This document shows positions 17,217-26,400 of a DNA stretch of 64,000 bases, one piece after another (within the stretch, counting starts at the first letter, position 1; every line of letters begins with the position of its first letter). The DNA is taken from positions 2,914,001 to 2,978,000 of the forward strand of contig NZ_CP104263.1 of assembly GCF_025244825.1 (NCBI RefSeq), written 5' to 3'. Below the pieces are notes generated by a model. That model saw only the letters and a list, made by a program, of their open reading frames with translations. It had not been told where the DNA came from and did not search any database. The DNA comes from Arthrobacter jinronghuae. Lineage in GTDB: Bacteria > Actinomycetota > Actinomycetes > Actinomycetales > Micrococcaceae. The position numbers and the translations under genes were made by a program.

Positions 17217-18437
17217 TTAGTGTGAGCCCAGCATTCCGTTGGGGTCAATAACGTACTTCTTCGCCACGCCCGAATCGAATTCGCGGTAGGCCTCCGGTGC
17301 CTGGTCCAGGCTGATCGGAGTGGCGCTGACCGCCTCGGCGATCTGCACCTTGTCATGCAGGATCGCCATCATGAGCTCCCGGTTGTACTTCATCACCGGA
17401 CACTGCCCGGTGGTGAAGGACAGCGACTTGGCCCAGCCGGTACCCAGATTCAGGCTCAGCGACCCCTGCTGTGCAGCCTCGTCCACGCCGCCCGGATCGC
17501 CGGTGACGTACAGTCCCGGGATGCCCAGTGCCCCACCGGCAGCCGTGACGTCCATCAGCGAGTTCAGCACAGTCGCCGGTGCCTCGCTGCTTGACCCGGC
17601 ACCGTGGCCGCGGGCCTCGAACCCGACGGCGTCGACTGCGCAGTCCACTTCCGGCACCCCAAGGATCATTTGGATCTGGTCCTGCGGAGCACCCAGCGAT
17701 ACATCCACGGTTTCGCAGCCGAAGCTGCGGGCCTGGGCCAGCCGCTCCTCGTTCAGGTCGCCGACGATCACAACGGCGGCGCCCAGCAATTGTGCCGAGA
17801 CTGCTGCCGCCAGGCCGACGGGCCCTGCCCCGGCAATGTAGACGGTGGAGCCGACCCCCACCCCGGAGGTGACAGCGCCGTGATAGCCGGTGGGGAAGAT
17901 ATCCGAAAGCATGGTGAGATCCAGGATCTTCTCCATGGCCTGGTCCTTGTCCGGGAACCGCAGGAGGTTCCAGTCTGCGTAGGGCACCATGGCGTATTCG
18001 GCCTGGCCGCCCACCCAGCCGCCCATGTCCACGTATCCGTAGGCGCTGCCGGGACGTTCGGGGTTCACGTTCAGGCATATCCCGGTTTTGCGTTCCTTGC
18101 AGTTGCGGCAGCGGCCGCAGGAAATATTGAACGGCACGGAGACCAGGTCCCCAACCTTGATGAACTCCACGTCCGATCCGGTTTCCACCACTTCCCCGGT
18201 AATTTCATGGCCCAGGATCAGGTTGGGCGGCGCCGTCGTCCGCCCGCGGACCATGTGCTGGTCCGATCCGCAGATGTTGGTGGTGACCACCTTCAGGATC
18301 GCTCCGTGCGGAAGTTTGCGCCCGATGTTGGCCGGGTTCACGCCCGGCCCGTCCTTCAGTTCGAAGCTGGGGTAGTCGATGTCCTGGACTTCCACTACGC
18401 CCGGTTCCAGGTAAGCAATTCCTCGATTGGAACTCAT
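17217..18437 (-). CDS. fdhA: Glutathione-independent formaldehyde dehydrogenase (zinc ADH family)
   Basis: 406 residues from the ATG at 18437, preceded by GAGGAAGAC. The sequence matches the Pseudomonas putida FdhA type: MSSNRGIAYLEPG start, catalytic-zinc NICGSDQHMVRG, GHEITGEV, and four structural-zinc cysteines in CGRCRNCKERKTGIC. It also has the insertion NPERPGSAYGYVDMGGW that shields tightly bound NAD, and Rossmann AGAGPVGLAAA. It oxidises formaldehyde (dismutation with bound cofactor in the prototype). No methylotrophy genes are nearby, so detoxification is the likely role. Confidence 0.9.
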   Translation of the reverse strand: MSSNRGIAYLEPGVVEVQDIDYPSFELKDGPGVNPANIGRKLPHGAILKVVTTNICGSDQHMVRGRTTAPPNLILGHEITGEVVETGSDVEFIKVGDLVSVPFNISCGRCRNCKERKTGICLNVNPERPGSAYGYVDMGGWVGGQAEYAMVPYADWNLLRFPDKDQAMEKILDLTMLSDIFPTGYHGAVTSGVGVGSTVYIAGAGPVGLAAAVSAQLLGAAVVIVGDLNEERLAQARSFGCETVDVSLGAPQDQIQMILGVPEVDCAVDAVGFEARGHGAGSSSEAPATVLNSLMDVTAAGGALGIPGLYVTGDPGGVDEAAQQGSLSLNLGTGWAKSLSFTTGQCPVMKYNRELMMAILHDKVQIAEAVSATPISLDQAPEAYREFDSGVAKKYVIDPNGMLGSH

Positions 18438-18610
18438 GTCTTCCTCGCTGTCTCGTCGTCGTTGACGTCCGCGCTGCTCGCTCCCCCGTGCGCTCCCCAT
18501 GCGCTCCCCAGGCGGTGCGCCCTGTGGAAGCGAGCGTACAACGGCCGCTGCGGCGACGGTAGACGGTGCTGTTATCGGATCCGCGAGGACGGACGGCTCT
18601 CTTAACGCAG

Positions 18611-18644
18611 TCAGGGAAGCATCCTGGAGCGGATGCTTCCCTGA
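18611..18644 (-). terminator. Hairpin terminator after thioredoxin
   Basis: A perfect 14-bp stem (18611-18624 with 18631-18644) and a 6-base loop, 18 bases past the thioredoxin stop. There is no strong T run. Confidence 0.65.
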
Positions 18645-18661
18645 AGAAAGAGCGGGTGGGA

Positions 18662-19063
18662 CTAAGCCTGCTTGGCCTGCCCGTTGGAGCCTGCTGCTGC
18701 CTCGCGCTCCTGAGCGGCAATCTGCTCGTGTACGGCCTTCATGTCCAGGCCCTTGACTGCTTCCACCAGTTCGCTGAACTGGCTGGCGTTCAGGGCGCCG
18801 GGCTGCGAGAACACCAGCACCTTCTCGCGGAAGGCCATGAGGGTGGGGATGGAGGTGATGCCGGCGGCAGCTGCCAGACCCTGTTCAGCCTCGGTGTCCA
18901 CCTTGGCAAAGGTAATGTCGTCGTGCTGCTGCGAAACGGAATCGTACACGGGTGCGAACTGCTTGCAGGGACCGCACCAGTCCGCCCAGAAGTCCACGAA
19001 GACGATGTCATTTTCCTCGATGGTCTCGGGGAACGTTGCTTCGGTGATGTCGATAGTAGCCAT
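18662..19063 (-). CDS. trxA: Thioredoxin
   Basis: 133 residues. The thioredoxin fold has the active site WADWCGPCK and the cis-proline motif SIPTLMAF. Residues about 110-133 form an extra Ala/Gln/Lys-rich, probably helical tail beyond the usual 105-110 residues. Cytosolic disulfide reductant. No thioredoxin reductase gene is adjacent. Confidence 0.92.
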   Translation of the reverse strand: MATIDITEATFPETIEENDIVFVDFWADWCGPCKQFAPVYDSVSQQHDDITFAKVDTEAEQGLAAAAGITSIPTLMAFREKVLVFSQPGALNASQFSELVEAVKGLDMKAVHEQIAAQEREAAAGSNGQAKQA

Positions 19064-19126
19064 GGTCCAACGCTAGCCGCGGCCGGCTGCATTGTCTCTA
19101 GCTGTTCGCTGTCCGGTGAAGCGCCC

Positions 19127-19564
19127 CTAGGCCCGCGGCAGCTTCGTCAACCGGCGGATGACGGGCAGTGCCGCTGAGAGGGCGCTCCGCTCCTCGCTGC
19201 TCAGCTGCTCCAGCAGGGCCGCCATCAGTGCCGTCCTGCTGCCGTTGGCTTCCTGAAGCGATTCCCCTCCCTGCGAGGTGAGAGTCACCCGGACACCGCG
19301 GGAATCATGGGGATCCGGGCTGCGCTTCAGCAGGCCCGCACCCTCAAGGCGGATGATCTGCTCCGTGGCGCTGGGGACCTTCACTCCGAGGTTCCGAGCG
19401 ATCTCGCTCACTCGCATCCCCTCGCCGGCGGCCATCTTCATGATGCTGACCTGCGTGGCGCTGAAGTCCGTATCCGCGTCCATGTTGCGCGCAATGTACA
19501 GTGCCAGCCGGAGGGACTCGCGGAATTCCTCGGCGAGCTCGTCCAGGGCGGAATCGCTACTCAT
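19127..19564 (-). CDS. MarR family transcriptional regulator
   Basis: 145 residues with the MarR winged helix: helix-turn-helix MRVSEIARNLGVKVPSATEQIIRLEGAGLLKRSPDPHD, wing DSRGVRVTLTSQG, and flanking dimerisation helices. The ATG at 19564 is only a few bases from a palindrome, so autoregulation is likely. The effector and other targets are unknown. The upstream thioredoxin gene on the same strand ends 60 bases away from this gene's stop side and is not obviously related. Confidence 0.88.
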   Translation of the reverse strand: MSSDSALDELAEEFRESLRLALYIARNMDADTDFSATQVSIMKMAAGEGMRVSEIARNLGVKVPSATEQIIRLEGAGLLKRSPDPHDSRGVRVTLTSQGGESLQEANGSRTALMAALLEQLSSEERSALSAALPVIRRLTKLPRA

Positions 19565-19582
19565 ATTTAGGGACCCTAATAT
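19565..19582 (-). promoter_or_regulatory. Candidate MarR operator overlapping the translation start
   Basis: TTAGGG (19567-19572), one central base, CCCTAA (19574-19579), flanked by AT-rich ends, directly upstream of the marR ATG. It also carries the AGGG that could serve as ribosome binding site, so bound protein would block its own expression. Inference from position and symmetry. Confidence 0.5.
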
Positions 19583-19618
19583 CTAGTGGGCTGGGGCGCA
19601 AGGGCCCGGAAACCGGAA

Positions 19619-19650
19619 AAACCCGCCCTCACCGAAGTGAGGACGGGTTT
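19619..19650 (-). terminator. Terminator after tRNA-Tyr
   Basis: A 14-bp stem with one mismatch (19619-19632 and 19637-19650). On the minus strand it has a TTCG loop and is followed by TTTT. It begins 5 bases behind the tRNA-Tyr 3' end. Confidence 0.85.
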
Positions 19651-19655
19651 GTCGG

Positions 19656-19737
19656 TGGCAGATACTGGATTCGAACCAGTGAAGGCGTTGCCAGCTGATT
19701 TACAGTCAGCCCCCTTTGGCCGCTCGGGTAATCTGCC
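19656..19737 (-). tRNA. tRNA-Tyr (anticodon GTA)
   Basis: 82-nt class II tRNA on the minus strand: acceptor GGCAGAT/ATCTGCC, anticodon arm CTGAC/TCAG with loop containing GTA, a long variable arm typical of bacterial tRNA-Tyr, T arm CACTGGTTCGAATCCAGT, discriminator A, no encoded CCA. An independent transcript with its own terminator. Confidence 0.94.
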
Positions 19738-19900
19738 GAGCGTCTTCAAGCGAAGACGTTGTCCGCAGCAGCTGCGGACAAGACAACTTTACCGAAGATT
19801 CTCCGAAGTTACGAATCGAGCCCGAAACAGAGTCCTGCCGGTCCGTTTCCGGCCGTTGCCGGCGGGGTGCAAACCGCCCCCGGGCCGCTTATCGGAGCCC

Positions 19901-20245
19901 CTACAGCCCCCGTGTGATTCGATCTTCGAGCTGGGCATAGAACCGGTCGGCCTGGGCCTGGGTCACCGATCCCCAGGCGACGGCGTTCCCCAGGTCCGTA
20001 CGGATCCCTGCCAGGCGTTCCTCGCGTCCGCGGTCGACGCCGGCGGCCTCTGCCGCACTGTCCACGTTGGACGATACCGGAGACGACACGGGGCAGACCG
20101 CGGCCCGAGCCGGCGCCGCACCGACGACTCCAAGCCCCGCTGCTGACGCTGCCGCCAGGAAGGACCCGGCGGCCGCGGTGCGGATCCTGACAGCTGCAGG
20201 GCGGCGGACTGAAGGACGGGAAGCGGCACTGGGATTGTTTTCCAC
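19901..20245 (-). CDS. Small secreted hypothetical protein
   Basis: 114 residues from a GTG at 20245 with an AAGGGTGAGG ribosome binding region. The N-terminus is positively charged (RRPAAVRIR), followed by a hydrophobic stretch AAAGSFLAAASAAGLGVVGAAPARA that ends in an AxA signal-peptidase site near residue 48. The mature part is about 65 residues with one cysteine and predicted helices (REERLAGIRTDLGNAVAWG, QADRFYAQLEDRI). The C-terminal helix resembles those of small exported actinobacterial proteins, but no family or function is recognised. Confidence 0.6.
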   Translation of the reverse strand: MENNPSAASRPSVRRPAAVRIRTAAAGSFLAAASAAGLGVVGAAPARAAVCPVSSPVSSNVDSAAEAAGVDRGREERLAGIRTDLGNAVAWGSVTQAQADRFYAQLEDRITRGL

Positions 20246-20379
20246 CCCCTCACCCTTCCCCGCCCCGATGGGACGACGCCGGGCGTTTGCTGTGTACCGG
20301 CTGGGAACGGGGCGCCATCGGGGCGCGGACCTACTACGCTAAGTAGCAGGAAAAGTCACCAACTTAGAGGAGTCCCGAA

Positions 20380-20871
20380 ATGGCCAGCGAGTCCACGTTC
20401 GACGTCGTTAGCAAGATCGATAAGCAGGAAGTGGCCAACGCGCTGAACCAGGCGCAGAAGGAAATCGTCCAGCGCTACGATTTCAAGGGCGTCGGCGCGG
20501 AGGTGGACTTCAGCGGCGAGAAGATCCTGATGAAGGCCAACTCGGAAGACCGGGTGAAGGCCGTACTGGACGTGCTCCAGTCCAAGCTGGTTAAGCGCGG
20601 CATCTCCCTGAAGTCCCTGGATGCCGGCGAGCCGTACGCTTCCGGCAAGGAATACCGGATTGAGGCCTCCATGAAGGAGGGCATCGCCCAGGACCAGGCC
20701 AAGAAGATCAACAAGCTGATCCGCGACGAAGGCCCCAAGGGCGTCAAGTCCCAGATCCAGGGCGACGAGCTGCGGGTCAGCTCCAAGTCCCGCGATGATC
20801 TGCAGGCCACCATGGCCCTGCTCAAGGGTGCGGACCTCGAAGTCGACCTGCAGTTCATCAACTTCCGCTAA
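20380..20871 (+). CDS. yajQ: YajQ family nucleotide-binding protein
   Basis: 163 residues behind a clear AGAGGAG site. The family start [49 protein letters not shown] and the ending LQFINFR match YajQ/DUF520 closely. The fold has two RNP-like domains; family members have been shown to bind nucleotides, and in Xanthomonas cyclic di-GMP. Cytosolic. Monocistronic, followed by a bidirectional terminator. Confidence 0.95.
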   Translation: MASESTFDVVSKIDKQEVANALNQAQKEIVQRYDFKGVGAEVDFSGEKILMKANSEDRVKAVLDVLQSKLVKRGISLKSLDAGEPYASGKEYRIEASMKEGIAQDQAKKINKLIRDEGPKGVKSQIQGDELRVSSKSRDDLQATMALLKGADLEVDLQFINFR

Positions 20872-20890
20872 GTCACAGCACAACACTTAC

Positions 20891-20925
20891 GACGGCGCCT
20901 CCCCCGCAGCGGGGACGGCGCCGTC
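20891..20925. terminator. Terminator between yajQ and the phosphatase gene
   Basis: A strong stem GACGGCGCC/GGCGCCGTC with an inner CCCC/GGGG pairing between convergent genes. It is followed by GGTGTTTA on the plus strand. Confidence 0.8.
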
Positions 20926-20948
20926 GGTGTTTACAGCAGCACGTCGGC

Positions 20949-21626
20949 TTAGAGCGCGACGTCGTCGGCTGCAGGGCCGTCGTCGCCGTAGTCCTCCAGT
21001 GCTTCCCCGCCCACGGCTTCGCCCATCCAAGTGAGCAGCTGCCACGGGCCGAAGCCGCCGCCCGGCAGCTCTTCCGCTTCGAGCACGGCAACGCCGGTGT
21101 TGCTCAGGGCGTTCGCCACAATAAAGTCCGGCCCCACATTCTCGGCCCGCGCGGTGGCCCAGGCCCGGATGATCGCCCCGTGGCTGAAGATTGCCGGGGA
21201 TTTCAACCCTGCGGCAGCCAGCTCCTCCACCACGGAGTCAAAGCGCCCCAGCGTCTCGGCTCCGTCCGGGCCGCCGGGCATCCGGACTGCAGTGTCACCG
21301 GAGACCCAGCGGTAAACGGTTTTCAGGTAAGTGATGATCGCGTCCCGGTCATTGCGCATTTCCAGGTCTCCGGCGAAGACCTCCCGCAGCCCGTCGCGGA
21401 TCTGGACCGGCAGGCCCAGGGCGGCTGCCAGGGGCTCGGCGGTGAGCTGGGTGCGGACCAGGTTGGAGGCAAAGATCCCGTCGATGGGTTCGTGCCCGAG
21501 GGCTTCGGGCAGCGCCGCCGCCTGCTCCCTCCCCAGCTCCGTCAGCCCCGGTCCGGGGACTGCGGTGTCGAGGTGATGCTCCACGTTGGAGGGGGTCTGA
21601 CCGTGACGGACAAGTATCAGTCGCAT
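20949..21626 (-). CDS. Histidine phosphatase family protein (phosphoglycerate mutase-like)
   Basis: 225 residues. The catalytic RHG is in ILVRHGQTPSN (His8), the second arginine in SNLVRTQLTAEPLA, the acidic residue in REVFAGDLE, and the second catalytic histidine in IFSHGAIIRAW. It belongs to the branch of cofactor-dependent mutase-like phosphatases with varied phosphoester substrates. The acidic C-terminal tail (EDYGDDGPAADDVAL) is unusual. Substrate unknown; cytosolic. Confidence 0.88.
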   Translation of the reverse strand: MRLILVRHGQTPSNVEHHLDTAVPGPGLTELGREQAAALPEALGHEPIDGIFASNLVRTQLTAEPLAAALGLPVQIRDGLREVFAGDLEMRNDRDAIITYLKTVYRWVSGDTAVRMPGGPDGAETLGRFDSVVEELAAAGLKSPAIFSHGAIIRAWATARAENVGPDFIVANALSNTGVAVLEAEELPGGGFGPWQLLTWMGEAVGGEALEDYGDDGPAADDVAL

Positions 21627-21669
21627 GCTCGAAGCCTACTTCGTCAGCGGATGACGGATCAGCACCGCG

Positions 21670-22542
21670 TCAGGCGCCCAGGGTGCGGCCGGCCATCCGT
21701 TCCAGCCGCTGGATGCGGTCCGCCATCGGCGGATGGGTGGCCAGCAGGCCGCGCACACCCGCACGGAACGGGTTGGCGATCATCAGGTGGGAGGTGTTGG
21801 CCAGCTTCTGGTCATTGCTCGGCAGCGGAGCGCGCTGGGTTCCGCTCTCCAGCTTGCGCAGGGCCGAGGCGAGCGCCAGCGGATCGTTGGTGAGCTTCGC
21901 ACCGTCTTCGTCGGCGTCGTACTCGCGGGTCCTGCCGATAGCCATCTGGATCAGCGACGCGGCCATCGGCGCCAGGACGGCCATGGCAATCATGGCCAGC
22001 GGGTTGGCATTGCGCCGGTCCCCGCCCCCGAAGAAGAGCAGGAACTGCCCCAGCGAGGTGATGACGCCGGCAATGGCAGCCGCCACGGAGGAGGTCAGGA
22101 TGTCCCGGTTGTAGACATGCATCAGCTCGTGGCCGAGCACGCCGCGCAGCTCACGCTCGTTCAGCAGCGCCAGGATGCCCTGCGTGCAGCACACCGCAGC
22201 GTGCTGCGGGTTGCGGCCGGTGGCGAAGGCGTTGGGCGCCATGGTGGGCGAAATGTAGAGCCGGGGCATGGGCTCCCCGGCCTGCAGGGAAAGCTCACGG
22301 ACAATCCGGTACATCTCCGGTGCCTGCGCCTCGGTGACGGGCACGGCACGCATTGCCCGGATGGCGAGCTTGTCACTGTTCCAGTAGCTGTACGCGGTGG
22401 TGGCCAGGCCGATGACGAGGAAAACCCAGATAAACGCCGGGCTTCCGGTTCCACTTGAAAGCAGGGCCCCGATTCCCAGCAGCACGGCGAAAAGCACGCC
22501 GAACAGGGCTGCCGTCTTGAGGCCGTTGAAATGTCGGTGCAC
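21670..22542 (-). CDS. htpX: Membrane zinc metalloprotease HtpX
   Basis: 290 residues from a GTG. There are two N-terminal membrane segments (about 10-30 and 35-55) and the zinc site [11 protein letters not shown] (HELMH at 138-142). Two more hydrophobic segments lie around 155-200, with the third ligand region in [14 protein letters not shown]48 protease HtpX degrades misfolded membrane proteins together with FtsH in stress. An AAAGGAC site lies 12 bases before the GTG. It lies 44 bases upstream of the phosphatase gene and may be cotranscribed with it. Confidence 0.93.
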   Translation of the reverse strand: MHRHFNGLKTAALFGVLFAVLLGIGALLSSGTGSPAFIWVFLVIGLATTAYSYWNSDKLAIRAMRAVPVTEAQAPEMYRIVRELSLQAGEPMPRLYISPTMAPNAFATGRNPQHAAVCCTQGILALLNERELRGVLGHELMHVYNRDILTSSVAAAIAGVITSLGQFLLFFGGGDRRNANPLAMIAMAVLAPMAASLIQMAIGRTREYDADEDGAKLTNDPLALASALRKLESGTQRAPLPSNDQKLANTSHLMIANPFRAGVRGLLATHPPMADRIQRLERMAGRTLGA

Positions 22543-22647
22543 GGGTACAAAGTCCTTTCAGGCAGGCCGTTTCAGGCCCGCAGCGTCCGGTAAATGCATA
22601 TACTTCAACGTTTAACCGGGCCGGACTGTTCCTGCTCCGACGAGGGT

Positions 22648-23919
22648 TCAGGGCTCCGGATGCTGTGCGTCGTACCGTGCAAACCGGGGCTGGCTGCGCG
22701 CCAGCACCACCACCAGGGCCAGACAGATCAGTCCGCCCAGCACTGCCGCCCAGCCCTCCCCGACCAGGGAGGCGTCCACGCCTGCCACCAGGTCGCCCAG
22801 CCGCGGTCCGCCGGCCACCACCACCACGAACACACCCTGCAGCCTGCCGCGCATGGCGTCCGGGGTGGCGGACTGCAGGATCGTGGACCGGAAGACACCG
22901 CTGATGGAATCGGCTATCCCGGCACAGGCCATCGCGAGCGCCGCGGGAATGAGCCACCGGGAGGGGACCGCGCCGTCGTTGGAGCCGGCCAGCACCACCA
23001 CGACGCCGAACGCCGTCACCGACAGGCCCCAGGCCGCTACGGACCAGAGCACGGCCAGGCCCTGCCGGCGCACCAGCCCGAGCGGCCCGGAAAACAAGCC
23101 GGCGAGGAAGGCGCCCACGGCGGTGGCCGCCAGCAGCACCCCCACGGTGGTGGCGCCGCCGCCGAGCATCAGCGCCCCGATCGCCGGGAGCAGCGCACGG
23201 GGCTGGGCAAACACCATGGCGCACAGGTCCACCACGAAAGTCATGCGGATGTTGGGACGGGTGCCCAGGAACCGGAACCCCTCCAGCACGGAGCCCAGCC
23301 CCGCCTTCTGCACCTTGCCCACCGGCGGCATGGGCGCCAGCCGGTACAGCGCCCACATGGCGGCGGTGAAGGTGACGACGTCGATGGTGTAGGTCCAGCC
23401 GTAACCCACCCGGGCCACCAGCACTCCGGCCAGCAGGGGCCCGGCAGTCATGGCCAGACCGAAGGTCATCATGCTCAGCGCATTGGCGGCGGGCAGCAGT
23501 TCGGGACGGACCAGGCGGGGGATGATGGCGCTGCGCGCCGGCTGGTTCAGCCCGCCCGCCCCTGCATTGACGGCCACGAGGAAGTACAGCAGCCAGACGT
23601 TGCCGACCCCGGCCCAGGCCTGGGCTGCTATCCCGATCGTGCTGAGCCAGAGCAGGCCCGACGAGAACAGTGCAACCTTGCGCCGGTCATACGCGTCCAC
23701 CACCGATCCGCCGTACAGCCCGGCCAGGACCAGGGGCACCAGGCCCACCAGCCCGAGCAGCCCGACGTTGAAGCTGGATTTCGTCAGCTCGTAGACCTCC
23801 AGGCTGACCGCCACGAGGGTGAGCTGGGTTCCGACGGCGGAGAGCGCGGTTCCGGTCCAGAGCCGGCGGAATTCGGGGCTTTCGCGCAGGGGCGTGAGGT
23901 CAGCGAGCAGTCTTGGCAC
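22648..23919 (-). CDS. MFS transporter (enterobactin-exporter/DHA3-like)
   Basis: 423 residues, 12 predicted membrane segments. Typical MFS loops are seen (YGGSVVDAYDRRKV between helices 2 and 3, QSATPDAMRGRLQGVF in the second half), resembling DHA3/EntS-type exporters. It starts at a GTG with no obvious ribosome binding site, so it may be leaderless. Substrate unknown; its neighbours give no hint. Confidence 0.85.
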   Translation of the reverse strand: MPRLLADLTPLRESPEFRRLWTGTALSAVGTQLTLVAVSLEVYELTKSSFNVGLLGLVGLVPLVLAGLYGGSVVDAYDRRKVALFSSGLLWLSTIGIAAQAWAGVGNVWLLYFLVAVNAGAGGLNQPARSAIIPRLVRPELLPAANALSMMTFGLAMTAGPLLAGVLVARVGYGWTYTIDVVTFTAAMWALYRLAPMPPVGKVQKAGLGSVLEGFRFLGTRPNIRMTFVVDLCAMVFAQPRALLPAIGALMLGGGATTVGVLLAATAVGAFLAGLFSGPLGLVRRQGLAVLWSVAAWGLSVTAFGVVVVLAGSNDGAVPSRWLIPAALAMACAGIADSISGVFRSTILQSATPDAMRGRLQGVFVVVVAGGPRLGDLVAGVDASLVGEGWAAVLGGLICLALVVVLARSQPRFARYDAQHPEP

Positions 23920-24039
23920 CAGAGCAGTCTAGGGGCCTGCCGGGCCGGTTCCGGCGCACCACACGCGCACCCTAATAGAAAGCATGCTTAGGATAAGACG
24001 AAACCGATTTCCCCGCACCCTGCCGAAGGAGTAACCGCT

Positions 24040-24783
24040 GTGTTTACCCGCAACGTTGCCGAAGGAATCCACCGCATTGAGCATGCCCACGTGAATGTCT
24101 ACCTGGTCGAGGACGACGACGGCGTGGCGGTGATCGACGCCGGCCTGCCGGGAATGTGGCCGCACCTTACCGGCGCGCTGGACGAGTTGGGCTACGGCGC
24201 CGGCGATGTCCGGGCGCTGGTGCTGACACACGCGCATTTCGACCACGTGGGCACTGCCGCACGGCTGCGGCAGGAGTACCGCACGCCCATCCTGGTGCAC
24301 GACGCCGACCGGTACATTGCCGCGCACCCCTACCGCTACCGGCACGAGACCAACCGGTTCCTGTATCCGCTGCGCTATCCCAAGTCGGTTCCCGTCCTGG
24401 GCGCGATGACCCTCGCCGGGGCACTGAACGTGCGCGGCGTGACCGACCTGCACAGCCTTACCCCGAAATCCGGGGACGCACTGCCGGGCAGGCCACGGAT
24501 CCTGTACACGCCCGGGCATACCGCCGGCCACGTGGCCCTGCACTATCCGGACCGCGGGGCCCTGATCAGCGGCGATTCGCTGGTCACCCTCGATCCCTAC
24601 ACCGGCGCCAAGGGGCCGCAGATCGTTTCGGGTGCCGCCACCGCTGACAGTGCCCAGGCGCTCGCCTCCCTCTCCCTGCTGGCGGAGACCGATGCTCCCC
24701 TGCTGCTCACCGGGCACGGGGAGCCGTGGCGGGACGGCTCGGCGGCGGCCGTGGAACAGGCTCTGGCCCGCGGCGCGTCCTAG
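24040..24783 (+). CDS. Metallo-beta-lactamase-fold hydrolase
   Basis: 247 residues from a GTG, preceded by GAAGGAG. The metal site THAHFDHVG (His64, His66, Asp68, His69) is followed by TPGHTAGHVALH, SGDSLVTLDP and the final TGHGEPW, a complete binuclear-zinc MBL set. Likely a glyoxalase II-like or lactonase-like hydrolase; substrate unknown. Its stop overlaps, base for base (CTAG), the stop of the convergent hydrolase gene, so no terminator separates them. Confidence 0.88.
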   Translation: MFTRNVAEGIHRIEHAHVNVYLVEDDDGVAVIDAGLPGMWPHLTGALDELGYGAGDVRALVLTHAHFDHVGTAARLRQEYRTPILVHDADRYIAAHPYRYRHETNRFLYPLRYPKSVPVLGAMTLAGALNVRGVTDLHSLTPKSGDALPGRPRILYTPGHTAGHVALHYPDRGALISGDSLVTLDPYTGAKGPQIVSGAATADSAQALASLSLLAETDAPLLLTGHGEPWRDGSAAAVEQALARGAS

Positions 24784-25532
24784 CCCTGTTCGCCGCTCCG
24801 GGACGCGGCGTCGTCCAGGTCCTGCGCCAGGACCTCCAGTAGCCGGGAATCCCCGATGGGGCGGAAATGCCCCATGGTTTCCAGTTGGATGTTCCGCGCC
24901 CCGGTTAGGTGGCTCCCGGCCGGGATATGCGGATCAAAGCTGCTGTACACCGAAGTGATCCGGGCGTTTACGTCCTCGTTGCGCAGGAGCTTCTGCAGGA
25001 ACGGGTCCCGGGGCGAGAAGGCGCGGATCGCCGCGAGCGGAAACAGGTTGGCATAGACCGAGCCGGAGAAGGGCGTGTTGACGGCGATCATGCGGTCCAC
25101 CCGCGCGCCGCCGTCGGGGAGGGTCATCAGGTGCTTGCCGATCAGCCCGCCCTTGCTGTGTGCCAGCACCAGGACGCCCTGCAGGTTCGCCTCCGCCAGG
25201 TATCGTTCCACCAGCACCGCCATGTCCTCGATGGAGCCGCGGTTGTAGCCCAGCGGCGCCACGGTGTGCACCGGATGGCCCCTCTCATAGAGGTAGTCGG
25301 CCAGCGGGCGCAGGAACTGCCAGTTTTCGTAGACGCCGGGGATCAGCACCACCGGAGCCCGCACCGCACCCTCCGGATGCAGATACGCCGCCGGGTCCCG
25401 GCGGAAGATGAAGCCGTGCACCTGCCAGTACGCCACGTATAGATAATCCGAGGCCCAGCCCCGCGCCTGCCGCGCCCACCGGAAGATCCGTCCCTGCCGG
25501 CGCGGACGGACACCGGGGCGTGGAGACGTCAC
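24780..25532 (-). CDS. Alpha/beta hydrolase (lipase-like)
   Basis: 250 residues from the GTG at 25532, which overlaps the preceding stop (GTGA); the long upstream frame is out-of-frame shadow of that gene. The nucleophile elbow is LAHSKGG (Ser126) in place of the usual GxSxG, with VVLIPGVYENW as the oxyanion strand and MGHFRPIGD near the end supplying the histidine. The pattern resembles triacylglycerol lipase/acyltransferase-like hydrolases that work on lipid esters. Translationally coupled to the upstream alpha/beta hydrolase. The basic N-terminus has no signal peptide. Confidence 0.8.
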   Translation of the reverse strand: MTSPRPGVRPRRQGRIFRWARQARGWASDYLYVAYWQVHGFIFRRDPAAYLHPEGAVRAPVVLIPGVYENWQFLRPLADYLYERGHPVHTVAPLGYNRGSIEDMAVLVERYLAEANLQGVLVLAHSKGGLIGKHLMTLPDGGARVDRMIAVNTPFSGSVYANLFPLAAIRAFSPRDPFLQKLLRNEDVNARITSVYSSFDPHIPAGSHLTGARNIQLETMGHFRPIGDSRLLEVLAQDLDDAASRSGEQG

Positions 25533-26317
25533 TGGACGGCGGCCGCCGTGCGCATCAGCTCGGCGGTTTCCTTCGGGCGGGTGTACATCACCACGTGCGG
25601 CTGGCCGGGGATTTCCGCCGTCACCGCGCCCGGCCGGGCAAGGGCCAGCCGGGCCAGCCAGTCGGCGCGCACCACGGGGTCCTTCCCGCCGCGCACCAGC
25701 AGGACCGGAGGCTTTACCTCGCCGATCCGCTCCTCGAGGCGGTGGCGGATCATCACGGGCAGCGTGGACAAGTACCAGCGGGGACCGGCACGCAGGTAGT
25801 CGGTGACCAGGATGTAATTGACGGCCGGAGGTTCGCCCATGCAGTCCTGCATCAGCCGCAGTGCCTGCAGCGGGGCGGAGCGCTCGGCGTCGTTGATGGT
25901 CGGCCCCAGCAGGACCACTGACGAGGCCGCGTCCGGGGCGGCGAGCGCCATCTCCACCACTACCTGGCAACCCATGGAATGGCCCACCCACTGGGCGCCG
26001 CGGATGCCGGCGGTATCGAGCGCCTCTGCGGCGATGCGTCCGAACTCTTCCATCTGCAGCTGCCTGCGCGGCTTCGGGGTGGAGCCGAAACCGGGCAGCT
26101 CGAGGGTATGGACGATGGAGTTGCGGGCCAGTTCCCAGATCAGCGGGCGGTAGTACCGCTCCGAGGCGCCGATCCCGTGCACCAGGACCACCTCGGTGCG
26201 GGTTTCGGTCCAGTCTGGTGTTCCGGCGTCGTCAAAGCGGCGGTAGGTGCGGATATCCACGTGCGTGTCCCCTACCGTGACGCGCTGGAATCCCGTTCGA
26301 GCTTCTGCTGCAGGCAC
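25529..26317 (-). CDS. Alpha/beta hydrolase
   Basis: 262 residues from a GTG with GAGG close by. Classical fold: VVLVHGIGASERYY oxyanion loop, GHSMG nucleophile elbow (Ser114), RGGKDPVV for the acidic residue and PGQPHVVMYTRP for the catalytic histidine. Probable esterase or C-C hydrolase of unknown substrate. First gene of a two-gene unit with the lipase-like protein, overlapping by 4 bases. Confidence 0.85.
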   Translation of the reverse strand: MPAAEARTGFQRVTVGDTHVDIRTYRRFDDAGTPDWTETRTEVVLVHGIGASERYYRPLIWELARNSIVHTLELPGFGSTPKPRRQLQMEEFGRIAAEALDTAGIRGAQWVGHSMGCQVVVEMALAAPDAASSVVLLGPTINDAERSAPLQALRLMQDCMGEPPAVNYILVTDYLRAGPRWYLSTLPVMIRHRLEERIGEVKPPVLLVRGGKDPVVRADWLARLALARPGAVTAEIPGQPHVVMYTRPKETAELMRTAAAVQ

Positions 26318-26400
26318 TGTGCCTCTGCTTCCTGTTTCGTCGAGACGCTTGTCGGGACGCTTTAAGGCCAGCGTACCGGCGCCGGAGCAGGTTAGGCGAT

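Noticed and set aside
23980..23989. AAGCATGCTT palindrome between the MFS and MBL genes as an operator
   Set aside because: A 10-base palindrome is easily found by chance, and nothing else supports a regulator here.
24156..24647. Alternate plus-strand frame inside the MBL gene
   Set aside because: Arg/Pro/Gly-rich shadow; the MBL metal motif is in the other frame.
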